Positions 49,067 through 57,182 of a stretch of DNA of 64,000 nt are shown piece by piece. A model generated the notes under the pieces. That model was not told where the DNA came from. It saw only the letters and a program-made list of their open reading frames with translations, and searched no databases. The position numbers and the translations under genes were made by a program. Numbering within the stretch: the first letter of the stretch is position 1; every line of letters begins with the position of its first letter. This DNA comes from Microbacterium sp. KUDC0406 (GTDB lineage Bacteria; Actinomycetota; Actinomycetes; Actinomycetales; Microbacteriaceae): positions 2,418,001 to 2,482,000 of the forward strand of contig NZ_CP091138.1 in assembly GCF_021582875.1 (NCBI RefSeq). Reading direction: 5' to 3'.

Positions 49067-51478
49067 GTGACCGCATCCGAGAGCCCTCTCCCGACGCATC
49101 CGCTCGCCCTCGCGAATGTGATCGCGCCGCCGGCGACCGTCGACGGTTTCGTCGCCGAATTCCTGCTCAACCTCGCGCAGGACCGCAGCGTCGCACTCCA
49201 GGACTCCACGACCGCTGACCGCTATCTCGCCCTGGTGCGCACGGTGCGCGGCCACCTCGCCGCGCGCAGGCTCGAGACGGAGCGCACGGCGAGGCCGGGG
49301 AAGACGATCTGCTATCTCTCCGCCGAGTACCTGCTGGGCCGGCAGCTCGACAACAGCCTGCTCGCGACCGGCCTCGCGGATGTCGCGGCCGAGGCGCTCG
49401 CCGCCTGCGGCGTCGACCTCGACGAACTGCGCGCACACGAGATCGAGCCGGGCCTCGGCAACGGCGGCCTGGGCCGGCTGGCCGCCTGCTTCGTCGACTC
49501 GATGGCCACACTCGGCGTGCCGAGCGTCGGCTACGGCATCCGCTACGAGTACGGCATCTTCCGGCAGACCTTCGAGGACGGGCAGCAGGTCGAGCATCCG
49601 GATGCCTGGATGCGCGGCGGCTCGCCCTGGGAGTTCCCCCGCCCGGAGCGGGCGCGCACGATCCGGTTCGGCGACTCCGAGACCGGCTGGGCGGTGCGCG
49701 CGGTGCCGTACGACTTCGTCGTGCCCGGATACCGCAGCGGCGCCGGCATCCTGCGGCTGTGGAGCGCGGAGGCGCTCGAGCCGCTCGACCTGCCCGCCTT
49801 CAACGCCGGCGACTACGAGCGCGCGGTGCGCGCGAAGACGTTCGCCGAGAACATCTCGAAGGTGCTCTACCCCGACGACTCCACGCCGCAGGGCACGGAG
49901 CTCCGGCTGCAGCAGCAGTACTTCTTCGCGGCGGCGTCGGTGGGCGATGTCGTGGACGACCTGCTCACCGGCGGAGGCACCCTCGAAGATCTGCCCGACC
50001 GGGCGATCTTCCAGCTCAACGACACCCATCCCGTGATCGCCGTGCCCGAGCTGATGCGGCTGCTCGTCGACGAGCACGGCACGGACTGGGACGACGCATG
50101 GGCGATCGCGCAGCGCTGCTTCGCCTACACCTGCCACACCCTGCTTCCCGAGGCGCTCGAGGTGTGGCCCGTCGACCTGCTGGGACGGCTGCTGCCCCGG
50201 CACCTCGAGATCGTCTACCGGATCAACGAGGAGTTCCTGGCCGCCGTGCGCGAGCACCTCGGCGAGGAGCGCGTCGCCGCGATGTCGATCATCGCGGAGG
50301 GGCCGGTGCGATCGGTGCGCATGGCGCATCTCGCCACCGTCGCCGGGGCCAAGGTCAACGGCGTCGCCGAGCTGCACTCGCAGCTGCTGCGCGAGAGCGT
50401 GCTGCCCGACTTCGCGGAGTTCTTCCCGCGGAAGTTCACGAACGTCACCAACGGCGTGACGCCGCGCCGGTTCCTGCGGCTGGCGAATCCCGCCCTGTCG
50501 GCGCTGATCACCGAGGCGATCGGCGACGACTGGGTCACCGACCTGGAGCGACTGCGCGAACTCGAGCCGTTCGCCGAGGATGCCGACTTCCGCACCGCGT
50601 TCGCGCAGGTGAAGGCCGGGAACAAGCGGAGCGTCGACGCCGTGCTGCGGGCGCGCGACGGCGCCGGCGTCGACGAGGACCATCTGCTCGACGTGATGGT
50701 CAAGCGGCTGCACGAGTACAAGAGACAGCTCCTGAAGGTGCTGCACCTCGTGGACGCCTACGAGGGCGTGCTGTCGGGCCGCGTCGCGGCATCCGCTCTG
50801 CAGCCGCGCACTGTGCTGTTCGGCGCGAAGGCGGCGCCGGGATATGCGATGGCGAAGCGCATCATCCACCTGATCAATGCGGTCGCCGCAGCGGTGAACG
50901 CGGACGAGCGGCTCGAGGGTCGGCTGCGCGTGCTGTTCCCCGCGAACTACGACGTCACGCTGGCCGAGAGCGTGATCCCCGCCGCCGACCTGTCCGAGCA
51001 GATCTCGCAGGCCGGCAAGGAGGCCTCCGGCACCGGCAACATGAAGCTCGCGCTGAACGGCGCGCTGACGATCGGCACCGACGACGGCGCGAACGTCGAG
51101 ATCCGCGAACGTGTCGGCGACGAGAACTTCTTCCTGTTCGGCCTGACCGAGCCCGAGGTGGCGGCGCTCGCGCCCGTCTACCGGCCGGGCGAGGCCGTGG
51201 ATGCCGGGGCGCAGCGCGCCCTCGACCTCATCTCCTCCGGGGTGTTCTCGGGCGGCGACCGAGCCGCCTTCGAGCCGATCGTGTCGAACCTGCTCACCGA
51301 GGACCGGTACATGGTGCTCGCCGACTACCGCGCCTACGCCGATGCGCAGGACCGCGTGGAGGCCGCATACGCGGACCAGGACGCCTGGACGCGCTCCGCC
51401 ATCCTGAACGTCGCGCGCAGCGGCTTCTTCTCCTCCGACCGCGCCATTCGCGACTACCAGGAGCGCATCTGGGCCTGA
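49067..51478 (+). CDS. glgP: Glycogen/maltodextrin phosphorylase
   Basis: The 803-residue enzyme is a full-length GT35 phosphorylase that releases glucose 1-phosphate from alpha-1,4-glucans. Visible are the N-terminal ICYLSAEYLLGRQLDNSL, the substrate loop EPGLGNGGLGRLAACFVDS, QLNDTHP, VKRLHEYKRQLLKVLH, and EASGTGNMKLALNG, where the Lys (about residue 658) binds pyridoxal phosphate. The GTG at 49067 sits 6 nt behind TACGGT. It stands alone and is followed immediately by a family A inverted pair that may help termination. Confidence 0.95.
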   Translation: MTASESPLPTHPLALANVIAPPATVDGFVAEFLLNLAQDRSVALQDSTTADRYLALVRTVRGHLAARRLETERTARPGKTICYLSAEYLLGRQLDNSLLATGLADVAAEALAACGVDLDELRAHEIEPGLGNGGLGRLAACFVDSMATLGVPSVGYGIRYEYGIFRQTFEDGQQVEHPDAWMRGGSPWEFPRPERARTIRFGDSETGWAVRAVPYDFVVPGYRSGAGILRLWSAEALEPLDLPAFNAGDYERAVRAKTFAENISKVLYPDDSTPQGTELRLQQQYFFAAASVGDVVDDLLTGGGTLEDLPDRAIFQLNDTHPVIAVPELMRLLVDEHGTDWDDAWAIAQRCFAYTCHTLLPEALEVWPVDLLGRLLPRHLEIVYRINEEFLAAVREHLGEERVAAMSIIAEGPVRSVRMAHLATVAGAKVNGVAELHSQLLRESVLPDFAEFFPRKFTNVTNGVTPRRFLRLANPALSALITEAIGDDWVTDLERLRELEPFAEDADFRTAFAQVKAGNKRSVDAVLRARDGAGVDEDHLLDVMVKRLHEYKRQLLKVLHLVDAYEGVLSGRVAASALQPRTVLFGAKAAPGYAMAKRIIHLINAVAAAVNADERLEGRLRVLFPANYDVTLAESVIPAADLSEQISQAGKEASGTGNMKLALNGALTIGTDDGANVEIRERVGDENFFLFGLTEPEVAALAPVYRPGEAVDAGAQRALDLISSGVFSGGDRAAFEPIVSNLLTEDRYMVLADYRAYADAQDRVEAAYADQDAWTRSAILNVARSGFFSSDRAIRDYQERIWA

Positions 51479-51485
51479 GGCCGTT

Positions 51486-51577
51486 CGGTCCTTGAGCGAG
51501 CGAAGCGAGACGAAACGCTCCAAGGTCCGCTGAAGGCGTTTCGTCTCGGTCGCTGCGCTCCCTCGCTCAACGACCGG
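51486..51577. repeat. Family A inverted pair after glgP
   Basis: CGGTCCTTGAGCGAGCGAAG...GACGAAACGC, then GCGTTTCGTCTCGGTCGCTG...CGCTCAACGACCGG. The arms pair imperfectly over about 40 nt. Confidence 0.85.
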
Positions 51578-51586
51578 AAGGGGGAC

Positions 51587-51616
51587 TTGACAAAGTCGAG
51601 ATATATCGTGTTATCC
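51587..51616 (+). promoter_or_regulatory. Promoter of the DUF4097-padR operon
   Basis: TTGACA at 51587-51592, an 18-nt spacer and TTATCC at 51611-51616 form a sigma-70-type promoter; the -10 is weak. Confidence 0.55.
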
Positions 51617-51639
51617 TCGTATCACGCGATATATCTCGA
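51598..51639. promoter_or_regulatory. Candidate PadR operator
   Basis: CGAGATATATCG (51598-51609) and CGATATATCTCG (51628-51639) are perfect inverse complements. An inner pair CGTGTTA/TATCACG extends the symmetry to about 42 bp. The AT-rich sites overlap the -10 region of the operon promoter and stand out in this GC-rich DNA. Confidence 0.75.
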
Positions 51640-51668
51640 TATCGCCGCTCACATCAGGAGAAACTCAC

Positions 51669-52514
51669 ATGACCGAGAAGTGGCTCATCGCCCCGGGCGA
51701 GGAACGCGTCATCGACATCGCCTCGGCGTCCCGTCTCAAGGTCGGCCTCGTCGGCGGCCAAGTCGACATCGTCGCGCACGACGAACCGGGCATCCGCATC
51801 GAAGTGCACGGCGTCACCATCAAGGACCTCCGGATCGAATCCGACGGAACCCAGGTCGAGATCGACCACCCGCAGCTGGGCTGGGACAACTTCCTCGAGG
51901 TGTTCCGCAACTTCGGCGCGGGAGGCCCCAAGGCCGAGATCAGCGTCGCAGTCCCCCGCGCCATCGCCCTGAACCTGGGCGTCGTCAGCGCAGGAGCGCT
52001 GGTCTCGGGCATCCAGAACGATGCCCGCCTGAACACCGTGTCGGGCGACATCATCGTCGACACGCTCGCCGGCGACCTGACCGTCAACTCGGTCTCGGGC
52101 GACGTGCAGATCCGCAGCCTCACCGGCACCCTCAACGCCAACAGCGTCTCGGGCGACGTCGCCGTCACCGGCAGCGTGCGCAAGGCGACCATCGACACCG
52201 TCTCCGGTGCGGTGCTGGTCGACGCGTCGGGCAACGTCAACACCATCAACCTCAACACCGTGTCGGGCGCCACGACGATCCGCCTCGACGAGACCCTGCC
52301 CGCCAACTACGTGCTGCGCTCGATGAGCGGACGCATGACCGTCGACGGCGTGCAGCGCTCGCAGAGCGGTCCGAGCAACTTCACCGGATCCACCGGAGAG
52401 CTCGCCGGCAGCTTCGTCGACGTGCGGGCCAACACCGTCTCGGGCGGCATCACCGTGCTGCGCAAGCCGCTGACGACCGTCGCCGACGACCCGGAATGGG
52501 AGGAGGGGGCATGA
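51669..52514 (+). CDS. DUF4097 family beta-strand repeat protein
   Basis: The 281-residue product consists largely of short repeats such as NTVSGDIIVDTLAGDLTVNS, each pairing a VSG turn with beta strands, as in DUF4097 proteins that form an elongated beta solenoid. No signal peptide or membrane segment is present, so it should be cytoplasmic or membrane-peripheral. ATG 51669 has AGGAGA upstream. Its stop overlaps the padR start by 4 nt. DUF4097 genes with PadR partners are common near envelope-stress systems, but the role is not established. Confidence 0.88.
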   Translation: MTEKWLIAPGEERVIDIASASRLKVGLVGGQVDIVAHDEPGIRIEVHGVTIKDLRIESDGTQVEIDHPQLGWDNFLEVFRNFGAGGPKAEISVAVPRAIALNLGVVSAGALVSGIQNDARLNTVSGDIIVDTLAGDLTVNSVSGDVQIRSLTGTLNANSVSGDVAVTGSVRKATIDTVSGAVLVDASGNVNTINLNTVSGATTIRLDETLPANYVLRSMSGRMTVDGVQRSQSGPSNFTGSTGELAGSFVDVRANTVSGGITVLRKPLTTVADDPEWEEGA

Positions 52515-53140
52515 GTCCCGCAGTCTTCTCACACGGCGACCTGCGACTGTACCTGCTGTCGCTGCTCGCCGAGTCGCCGCAGCACGGCTACGGCATCATC
52601 CAGGCCCTCACCGACCGCACCGGCGGCACGTACACACCCAGCGCCGGCACGATCTACCCCCGTCTCGCCAAGCTCGAGGAGGAGGGCCTGGTCAGCAAGA
52701 CGGTCGACGGCCGCACCACGATCTACGCCATCACGGATGCCGGCCGTGCAGAGCTCGCCGCGCGCGAGGAGGATCTCGCCGGCATCGAGGACGGCCTCGC
52801 CGACTCGGTGCGCCTGATCGCGAACGAGGTGCGACAGAGCGTGCAGGAGGCGATGAAGAGCCTGCGGGCCGACCTCGCCGCCGCCGCGCAGGACGAGCGC
52901 CGAACGGCGAAGTCCGAGCCGGACCGGTCGGCCGGGTACGACGATGAGCGGGTGATCGCGCGCGAGAACCTGCAGCGTGCGGATGCCTCGATCAATGCCT
53001 TCCGCGCCCGGGTGCGCAGCGACCTGCGCACGCACGTCGCCCGCGGCGGCGCACTGCCGACGACGGTCGTCACCGACCTCGAATCGGCCATGGATGCCGC
53101 GGCGAGGGCCGTGACGAACGCGCTCTCCACCGGTCGTTGA
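52511..53140 (+). CDS. PadR family transcriptional regulator
   Basis: The 209-residue product has the PadR winged helix (LRLYLLSLLAESPQHGYGII, then GTIYPRLAKLEEEGLV) and a long helical C-terminal half (dimerisation, DUF4097-linked type). ATG 52511 overlaps the upstream stop (ATGA), so the two proteins are made together. The large palindrome at the operon promoter is its probable operator, giving autorepression. The last codons and TGA (STGR, stop) are contributed by the start of a family A repeat. Confidence 0.9.
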   Translation: MSPAVFSHGDLRLYLLSLLAESPQHGYGIIQALTDRTGGTYTPSAGTIYPRLAKLEEEGLVSKTVDGRTTIYAITDAGRAELAAREEDLAGIEDGLADSVRLIANEVRQSVQEAMKSLRADLAAAAQDERRTAKSEPDRSAGYDDERVIARENLQRADASINAFRARVRSDLRTHVARGGALPTTVVTDLESAMDAAARAVTNALSTGR

Positions 53141-53252
53141 GCGAGCGACGAAGGTGGTCGTCGAGCGGAGCGACGAAGGAGCGAAGACGAAACGCTCTCA
53201 GGCCAACTGAAAGCGTTTCGTCTCGGTCGCAGGCTCCCTCGCTCAACGACCG
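53131..53252. repeat. Family A inverted pair at the padR 3' end
   Basis: CGGTCGTTGAGCGAGCGACG with a partly duplicated left arm (second start GGTCGTCGAGCGGAGCGACG), then the inverse arm GCGTTTCGTCTCGGTCGCAG...CGCTCAACGACCGG. The left arm supplies the padR stop codon. Confidence 0.85.
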
Positions 53253-53259
53253 GTGAGGG

Positions 53260-53805
53260 TCACTCCTCGGGCCAGAGGTCCTTGTTCTCCTTGCCGGACT
53301 CCTCCTCCTGAGGGATCACGAGGATGTTCCGGTGCTGGCGGTGCGCGAGGCGCGCGGCCACCGAACCGGTGAAGAACTCTCGGACCGATTCGCCGAACCC
53401 GCGCCTGCGGGTTCCGATCACGATCAGCTGAGCGTCGAGCTTGTCGGCGAGCTGCTTGATGGCCAGCGCCGGGTCGCCGACGAGCTGCCGTGCGGCCCAG
53501 GTGATGCCGGCATCCTTCAGCGCGGCATCCGCGACCTTCTGCACCTCCTCGAACTCGGCGGCGCCGAGGTCGACGTTCAGATCGATGGGGGCGGAGTGCA
53601 CGTAGCCGTCGGGGTCCTCGTAGGTGACGAACCTGCTGACGTCGACGTGCACCACGGCGAGCGGTGATCCGAGCAGCTTCGCGTACCGGACGGCTTCGTC
53701 CAGCACATGCCCCGGCTGCCCGGGCTGCAGACCGACGATGACCGCCTTCTGCAGCGCGTCGTTCGGGACGCTTTCGCCCTGTGGGGTGGAGGTGGGTTCT
53801 GTCAT
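53260..53805 (-). CDS. Universal stress protein
   Basis: The 181-residue cytoplasmic protein has one Usp domain with an N-terminal beta strand (KAVIVGLQPGQPG) and a C-terminal nucleotide-binding pattern: IVIGTRRRG followed by SVREFFTGSVAARL, which fits G-2x-G-9x-G(S/T) of ATP-binding Usp proteins. ATG 53805 (MTEPTSTPQGES) has GGGAGAGA upstream. It is monocistronic and divergent from the DUF3073 gene. Confidence 0.88.
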   Translation of the reverse strand: MTEPTSTPQGESVPNDALQKAVIVGLQPGQPGHVLDEAVRYAKLLGSPLAVVHVDVSRFVTYEDPDGYVHSAPIDLNVDLGAAEFEEVQKVADAALKDAGITWAARQLVGDPALAIKQLADKLDAQLIVIGTRRRGFGESVREFFTGSVAARLAHRQHRNILVIPQEEESGKENKDLWPEE

Positions 53806-53959
53806 GGCGATCTCTCCCTTCACCGGTGTCGCGCACCGGGCTGGTGCCCTGGCGTGCGTGCTATCCTGAATGCTACTCTTACCGGCCTCGAGCCGGTGCC
53901 GTGGATAAGACATCGGGCCCCGCACAGCCCGTTGCTGAACTCGTAAGGGGGTCTCGCGC

Positions 53960-54148
53960 ATGGGCCGTGGCCGTCAGAAGGCGAAACACACGAAGATCGC
54001 TCGCGAACTCAAGGCATACAGTCCTGAGGTCAACTACTCCGCACTGGAGCGTGAACTCGGACATCCCAGTTCCGACGAAGACCAGTACGTCGACAAGTGG
54101 GCCGACGAGTACGCCGACGAAGACGAGGACGAGCTCGAGAAAGCCTGA
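53960..54148 (+). CDS. DUF3073 domain-containing small protein
   Basis: A 62-residue protein, basic at the N-terminus (MGRGRQKAKHTKIARELKAY) and strongly acidic at the C-terminus (DEYADEDEDELEKA). This charge layout and the GRGRQKAKHTK start are typical of DUF3073, a small family nearly restricted to actinobacteria, with unknown function. The RBS is a GGGGG stretch about 10 nt upstream. A terminator follows. Confidence 0.88.
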   Translation: MGRGRQKAKHTKIARELKAYSPEVNYSALERELGHPSSDEDQYVDKWADEYADEDEDELEKA

Positions 54149-54173
54149 GCTCTCCGCTCTTCGTCACGACTGC

Positions 54174-54209
54174 AGCCCCGGCTGGACAGGATGCTGTCCC
54201 TCCGGGGCT
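54174..54209 (+). terminator. Intrinsic terminator after the DUF3073 gene
   Basis: AGCCCCGG (54174-54181) pairs with CCGGGGCT (54202-54209), with an inner GGACAG/CTGTCC stem. It lies 25 nt after the stop codon and could also serve the convergent lacI gene. Confidence 0.75.
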
Positions 54210-54229
54210 TCATCGTGCGCCGAGGTCGA

Positions 54230-55252
54230 TCAGGCCCCGGGCGCTCCGGTGCTGCCCCTGATCACGAGTTCGGTGCCGATGAGCACCTGATCGACCGGGT
54301 CTCCACCGTCCAGTTCGGTGAGCAGTGCGTCGACGGCGCGCTGCCCGACCTGTTCGAAGGGCTGCCGGACGGTCGTCAGCGGCGGCCACACGTATGCCGC
54401 ATCCGGAACGTCGTCGAAGCCGGCGACGCTGACGCGGCCCGGCAGGGCGATGCCGGCCTCATGGAACGCACGCATGGCGCCGATCGCCATCTCGTCGTTC
54501 GCCGCGAACACGGCCGTCACAGCCGGGTCGCGCCGGAGGACGCAGCCGGCCTCGTAGCCGGAACGCGCGGACCAGTCGCCGACCTGCGGGTCCGCCGGCG
54601 CTCGCCCCTGTGCCGAGAGCGTCGATCGCCACGCCTCCCTGCGGCGCTCGGCGGCATATGACTCCGGCGGACCGGCGATGTGGTGCACAGTCTCATGTCC
54701 GAGCCCCAGCAGGTGCTCGGTGATCTGTCTCGCACCCTGCGCCTGGTCGATGTCGACGAAGGGATGCTCGTACCGCTTGTTCGAGTCGATCACGACGATC
54801 GGCATTCCGGCGGGGATGTCGATCTCTGAGCCGTCCAGCTCGTGCGCCTCGATGAGGATGATGATGCCGTCGACCGCGTGCTCCGCCAGCCGGCTGAACG
54901 CCCCTCGCACCGTGGACTGGTTGGTGCGATCCACCGGGATGAGGGTCAGCGAGTAGCCGGCCTGCGCCGCGCGGACCGCGATCGCGTCGAGGGTGCGGTG
55001 GTTGCCGTAGGTGGCGAGCGTGAACACGATGACCCCGAGGGTGCGGAAGCGGCCGGAGCGCAGCGCTCGGGCCGCGGAGTTCGGCCGGTAGCCGAGGCTC
55101 GCCATCGCAGCGGTGACCTTCTCGCGAGTGGCGGCGCCGACGTAGCCGCGACCGTTCACCACACGCGACACGGTCTGTCCGGAGACTCCTGCCTCACGCG
55201 CGACGTCCTCCAGCGAGGGCCCGCGACGAGGATGCGAGGAGTGGGATGCCAC
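54230..55252 (-). CDS. LacI family transcriptional regulator of oligosaccharide locus 2
   Basis: The 340-residue regulator has a LacI HTH (SLEDVAREAGVSGQTVSRVV, then LGYRPNSAARALRSG) and a sugar-binding sensor domain (GRVSVAGFDD). GTG 55252 was chosen because AAAGG lies 8 nt upstream; the in-frame GTG at 55261 has no RBS. It is divergent from the permease-binding-protein-GH35 operon, and two identical candidate operators lie between them, so it should repress that operon and itself. Confidence 0.9.
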   Translation of the reverse strand: MASHSSHPRRGPSLEDVAREAGVSGQTVSRVVNGRGYVGAATREKVTAAMASLGYRPNSAARALRSGRFRTLGVIVFTLATYGNHRTLDAIAVRAAQAGYSLTLIPVDRTNQSTVRGAFSRLAEHAVDGIIILIEAHELDGSEIDIPAGMPIVVIDSNKRYEHPFVDIDQAQGARQITEHLLGLGHETVHHIAGPPESYAAERRREAWRSTLSAQGRAPADPQVGDWSARSGYEAGCVLRRDPAVTAVFAANDEMAIGAMRAFHEAGIALPGRVSVAGFDDVPDAAYVWPPLTTVRQPFEQVGQRAVDALLTELDGGDPVDQVLIGTELVIRGSTGAPGA

Positions 55253-55270
55253 GGCAGCCACCTTTCAATG

Positions 55271-55286
55271 TGTTGACGTTGACACA
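55271..55286. promoter_or_regulatory. LacI operator copy 1, locus 2
   Basis: TGTTGACGTTGACACA, centred on an ACGT with partly symmetric flanks (TGTGT/ACACA when extended), 19 nt before the lacI start. Confidence 0.65.
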
Positions 55287-55304
55287 CTAGCGGAGCATCG
55301 CATA

Positions 55305-55320
55305 TGTTGACGTTGACACA
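55305..55320. promoter_or_regulatory. LacI operator copy 2, locus 2
   Basis: An exact copy of TGTTGACGTTGACACA, 34 bp from copy 1 in the same orientation and 41 nt before the permease start codon. Confidence 0.65.
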
Positions 55321-55360
55321 TTCCGGAGAGCCCTCCGGTACCGCGCTGAAGAGGAAGTCA

Positions 55361-56269
55361 ATGACGACGATGTCCGCACCGCCGCAGTTCGCGCACCGGC
55401 GCGACCGGCGCGACTGGCGAGGGTGGGCCTTCGTCGCGCCCTTCATGGTCGTGTTCGCCCTGGTCTTCCTCGCTCCCCTGGCCTATGCCCTCTATCTGAG
55501 CCTGTTCCGCCAGCAGCTCGTCGGCGGCAACGCCTTCGTGGGACTGGACAACTACGTGGCGGCGCTCACCGACCCGCAGTTCTGGGAGGCGTTCGGCCGG
55601 GTGCTGCTGTTCCTGGTCGTCCAGGTGCCGATCATGCTGGCGCTCGCCCTCGGCGCGGCGCTGGCGATCGACAGCGGACGACTGCGCGGAGCACCCTTCT
55701 TCCGCATCCTGGTGTTCCTGCCCTACGCCGTGCCGGCCGTCGTCGCGGTGCTCATGTGGGGGTACATCTACGGCGACCAGTTCGGCCTCACCGCGAACAT
55801 CAACGAAGTGCTCGGCTTCGAGCTGATCACCCCGTTCGCCCGGGAATGGATGCTGGTCTCGATCGGCAACATCGTCACCTGGGAGTTCGTCGGCTACAAC
55901 ATGCTGATCTTCTACTCCTCGCTGAAGACGATCCCCTCCGAGCTCTACGAGGCCGCCGCGATCGACGGCGCCGGCCAGTGGCGGATCGTCAGCGCGATCA
56001 AGATCCCCGCCATCCGCGGCGCCCTGGTGATCGCGACGATCTTCTCGATCATCGGCAGCTTCCAGCTGTTCAACGAGCCCAACATCCTGCGGCCGCTCGC
56101 CCCGAACGTGATCACGACCTTCTACACGCCGAACATGTACGCGTACACCCTGTCCTTCGCCGGCCAGCAGTTCAACTACGCCGCCACGATCGCCATCATC
56201 ATGGGCGCGATCACGGCGATCATCGCCTACGTCGTGCAGCTGCGCGGCTCGCGGGCGGAGGTGCGCTGA
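55361..56269 (+). CDS. Carbohydrate ABC transporter permease (MalF-like)
   Basis: A 302-residue six-helix permease with the EAA motif EAAAIDGAGQWRIVSAIKIP. ATG 55361 follows AGAGGAA. It begins a five-cistron-sized operon unit (two permeases, binding protein, GH35) under the LacI-type operators and, like locus 1, has no ATPase gene. The stop codon overlaps the next start by one base (TGATG). Confidence 0.9.
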   Translation: MTTMSAPPQFAHRRDRRDWRGWAFVAPFMVVFALVFLAPLAYALYLSLFRQQLVGGNAFVGLDNYVAALTDPQFWEAFGRVLLFLVVQVPIMLALALGAALAIDSGRLRGAPFFRILVFLPYAVPAVVAVLMWGYIYGDQFGLTANINEVLGFELITPFAREWMLVSIGNIVTWEFVGYNMLIFYSSLKTIPSELYEAAAIDGAGQWRIVSAIKIPAIRGALVIATIFSIIGSFQLFNEPNILRPLAPNVITTFYTPNMYAYTLSFAGQQFNYAATIAIIMGAITAIIAYVVQLRGSRAEVR

Positions 56270-57132
56270 TGGCCATCGCGACCTCGACCAGCCCCCGCCG
56301 CTCGAAGACCCTGCTGATCGTCATGGTCGTCTACGCGATCTACACGATCGTGCCGCTGGCCTGGCTGCTGTTCAGCTCGACGAAGACCCAGGCGGGGCTG
56401 TTCAGCTCGTTCGGCCTCTGGTTCGCCGGCGACAACGCCTTCTGGGACAACCTGGTGCAGACCCTCACCTACCGCGACGGCATCTTCGTGCGCTGGCTGG
56501 GCAACACTCTGCTCTACGTCGTGCTCGGCGCCGGCGGCGCGACCCTGCTCGCCACGCTCGCCGGCTACGGCCTGGCGAAGTACCGGTTTCCCGGCCGTCG
56601 CGCCGTGTTCGCGATCGTGCTCGGCGCCGTCGCGGTTCCCGGCACCGCGCTCGCCGTCCCCACCTTCCTGCTGTTCAGCGAGATGGGGCTGACGAACACC
56701 CCCTGGGCGGTCATCATCCCCTCGCTGATCAGTCCGTTCGGCCTCTATCTGATCTGGACGTTCGCGTCGGATGCCGTCCCCGCCGAGCTCCTCGAGGCGG
56801 CGCGCATCGACGGCGCCGGCGAGTTCCGCACCTTCTTCACGATCTCGCTGCGCCTGCTGGTGCCGGGCATCGTGACGGTCGTGCTGTTCACGGTCGTCGC
56901 CACCTGGAACAACTACTTCCTGCCCCTGATCATGCTCTCCGAGCCCGACTGGTACCCACTCACCGTGGGACTGACCCAGTGGAGCGCACAGGCGATCGGC
57001 GCAGGCTCGCAGCCCATCTACAACCTCGTGATCATGGGGTCGCTCCTCACGATCATCCCCATCGTCGTCGCGTTCCTGCTGCTGCAGCGGTTCTGGCAGT
57101 CCGGCCTCGCCGCAGGCAGCGTCAAGCAGTGA
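56269..57132 (+). CDS. Carbohydrate ABC transporter permease (MalG-like)
   Basis: A 287-residue six-helix permease with EAARIDGAGEFRTFFTISLR as EAA loop. Start ATG 56269 is translationally coupled to the previous gene. It forms the heterodimeric channel with the MalF-like protein. Confidence 0.9.
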   Translation: MAIATSTSPRRSKTLLIVMVVYAIYTIVPLAWLLFSSTKTQAGLFSSFGLWFAGDNAFWDNLVQTLTYRDGIFVRWLGNTLLYVVLGAGGATLLATLAGYGLAKYRFPGRRAVFAIVLGAVAVPGTALAVPTFLLFSEMGLTNTPWAVIIPSLISPFGLYLIWTFASDAVPAELLEAARIDGAGEFRTFFTISLRLLVPGIVTVVLFTVVATWNNYFLPLIMLSEPDWYPLTVGLTQWSAQAIGAGSQPIYNLVIMGSLLTIIPIVVAFLLLQRFWQSGLAAGSVKQ

Positions 57133-57182
57133 CGCGCAACACCGTCGCCCGCCCGGGCGACCCGACCGAAGGAAACACAGCA

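Noticed and set aside
49759..51495. Alternative plus-strand frame inside glgP
   Set aside because: Shadow with Arg/Ala-rich composition; phosphorylase motifs are continuous in the annotated frame.
51587..52510. A single frame running from the promoter palindrome into padR
   Set aside because: It starts at the -35 box, has an Arg-rich meaningless product over the DUF4097 gene, and only becomes sensible at the true padR start (52511).
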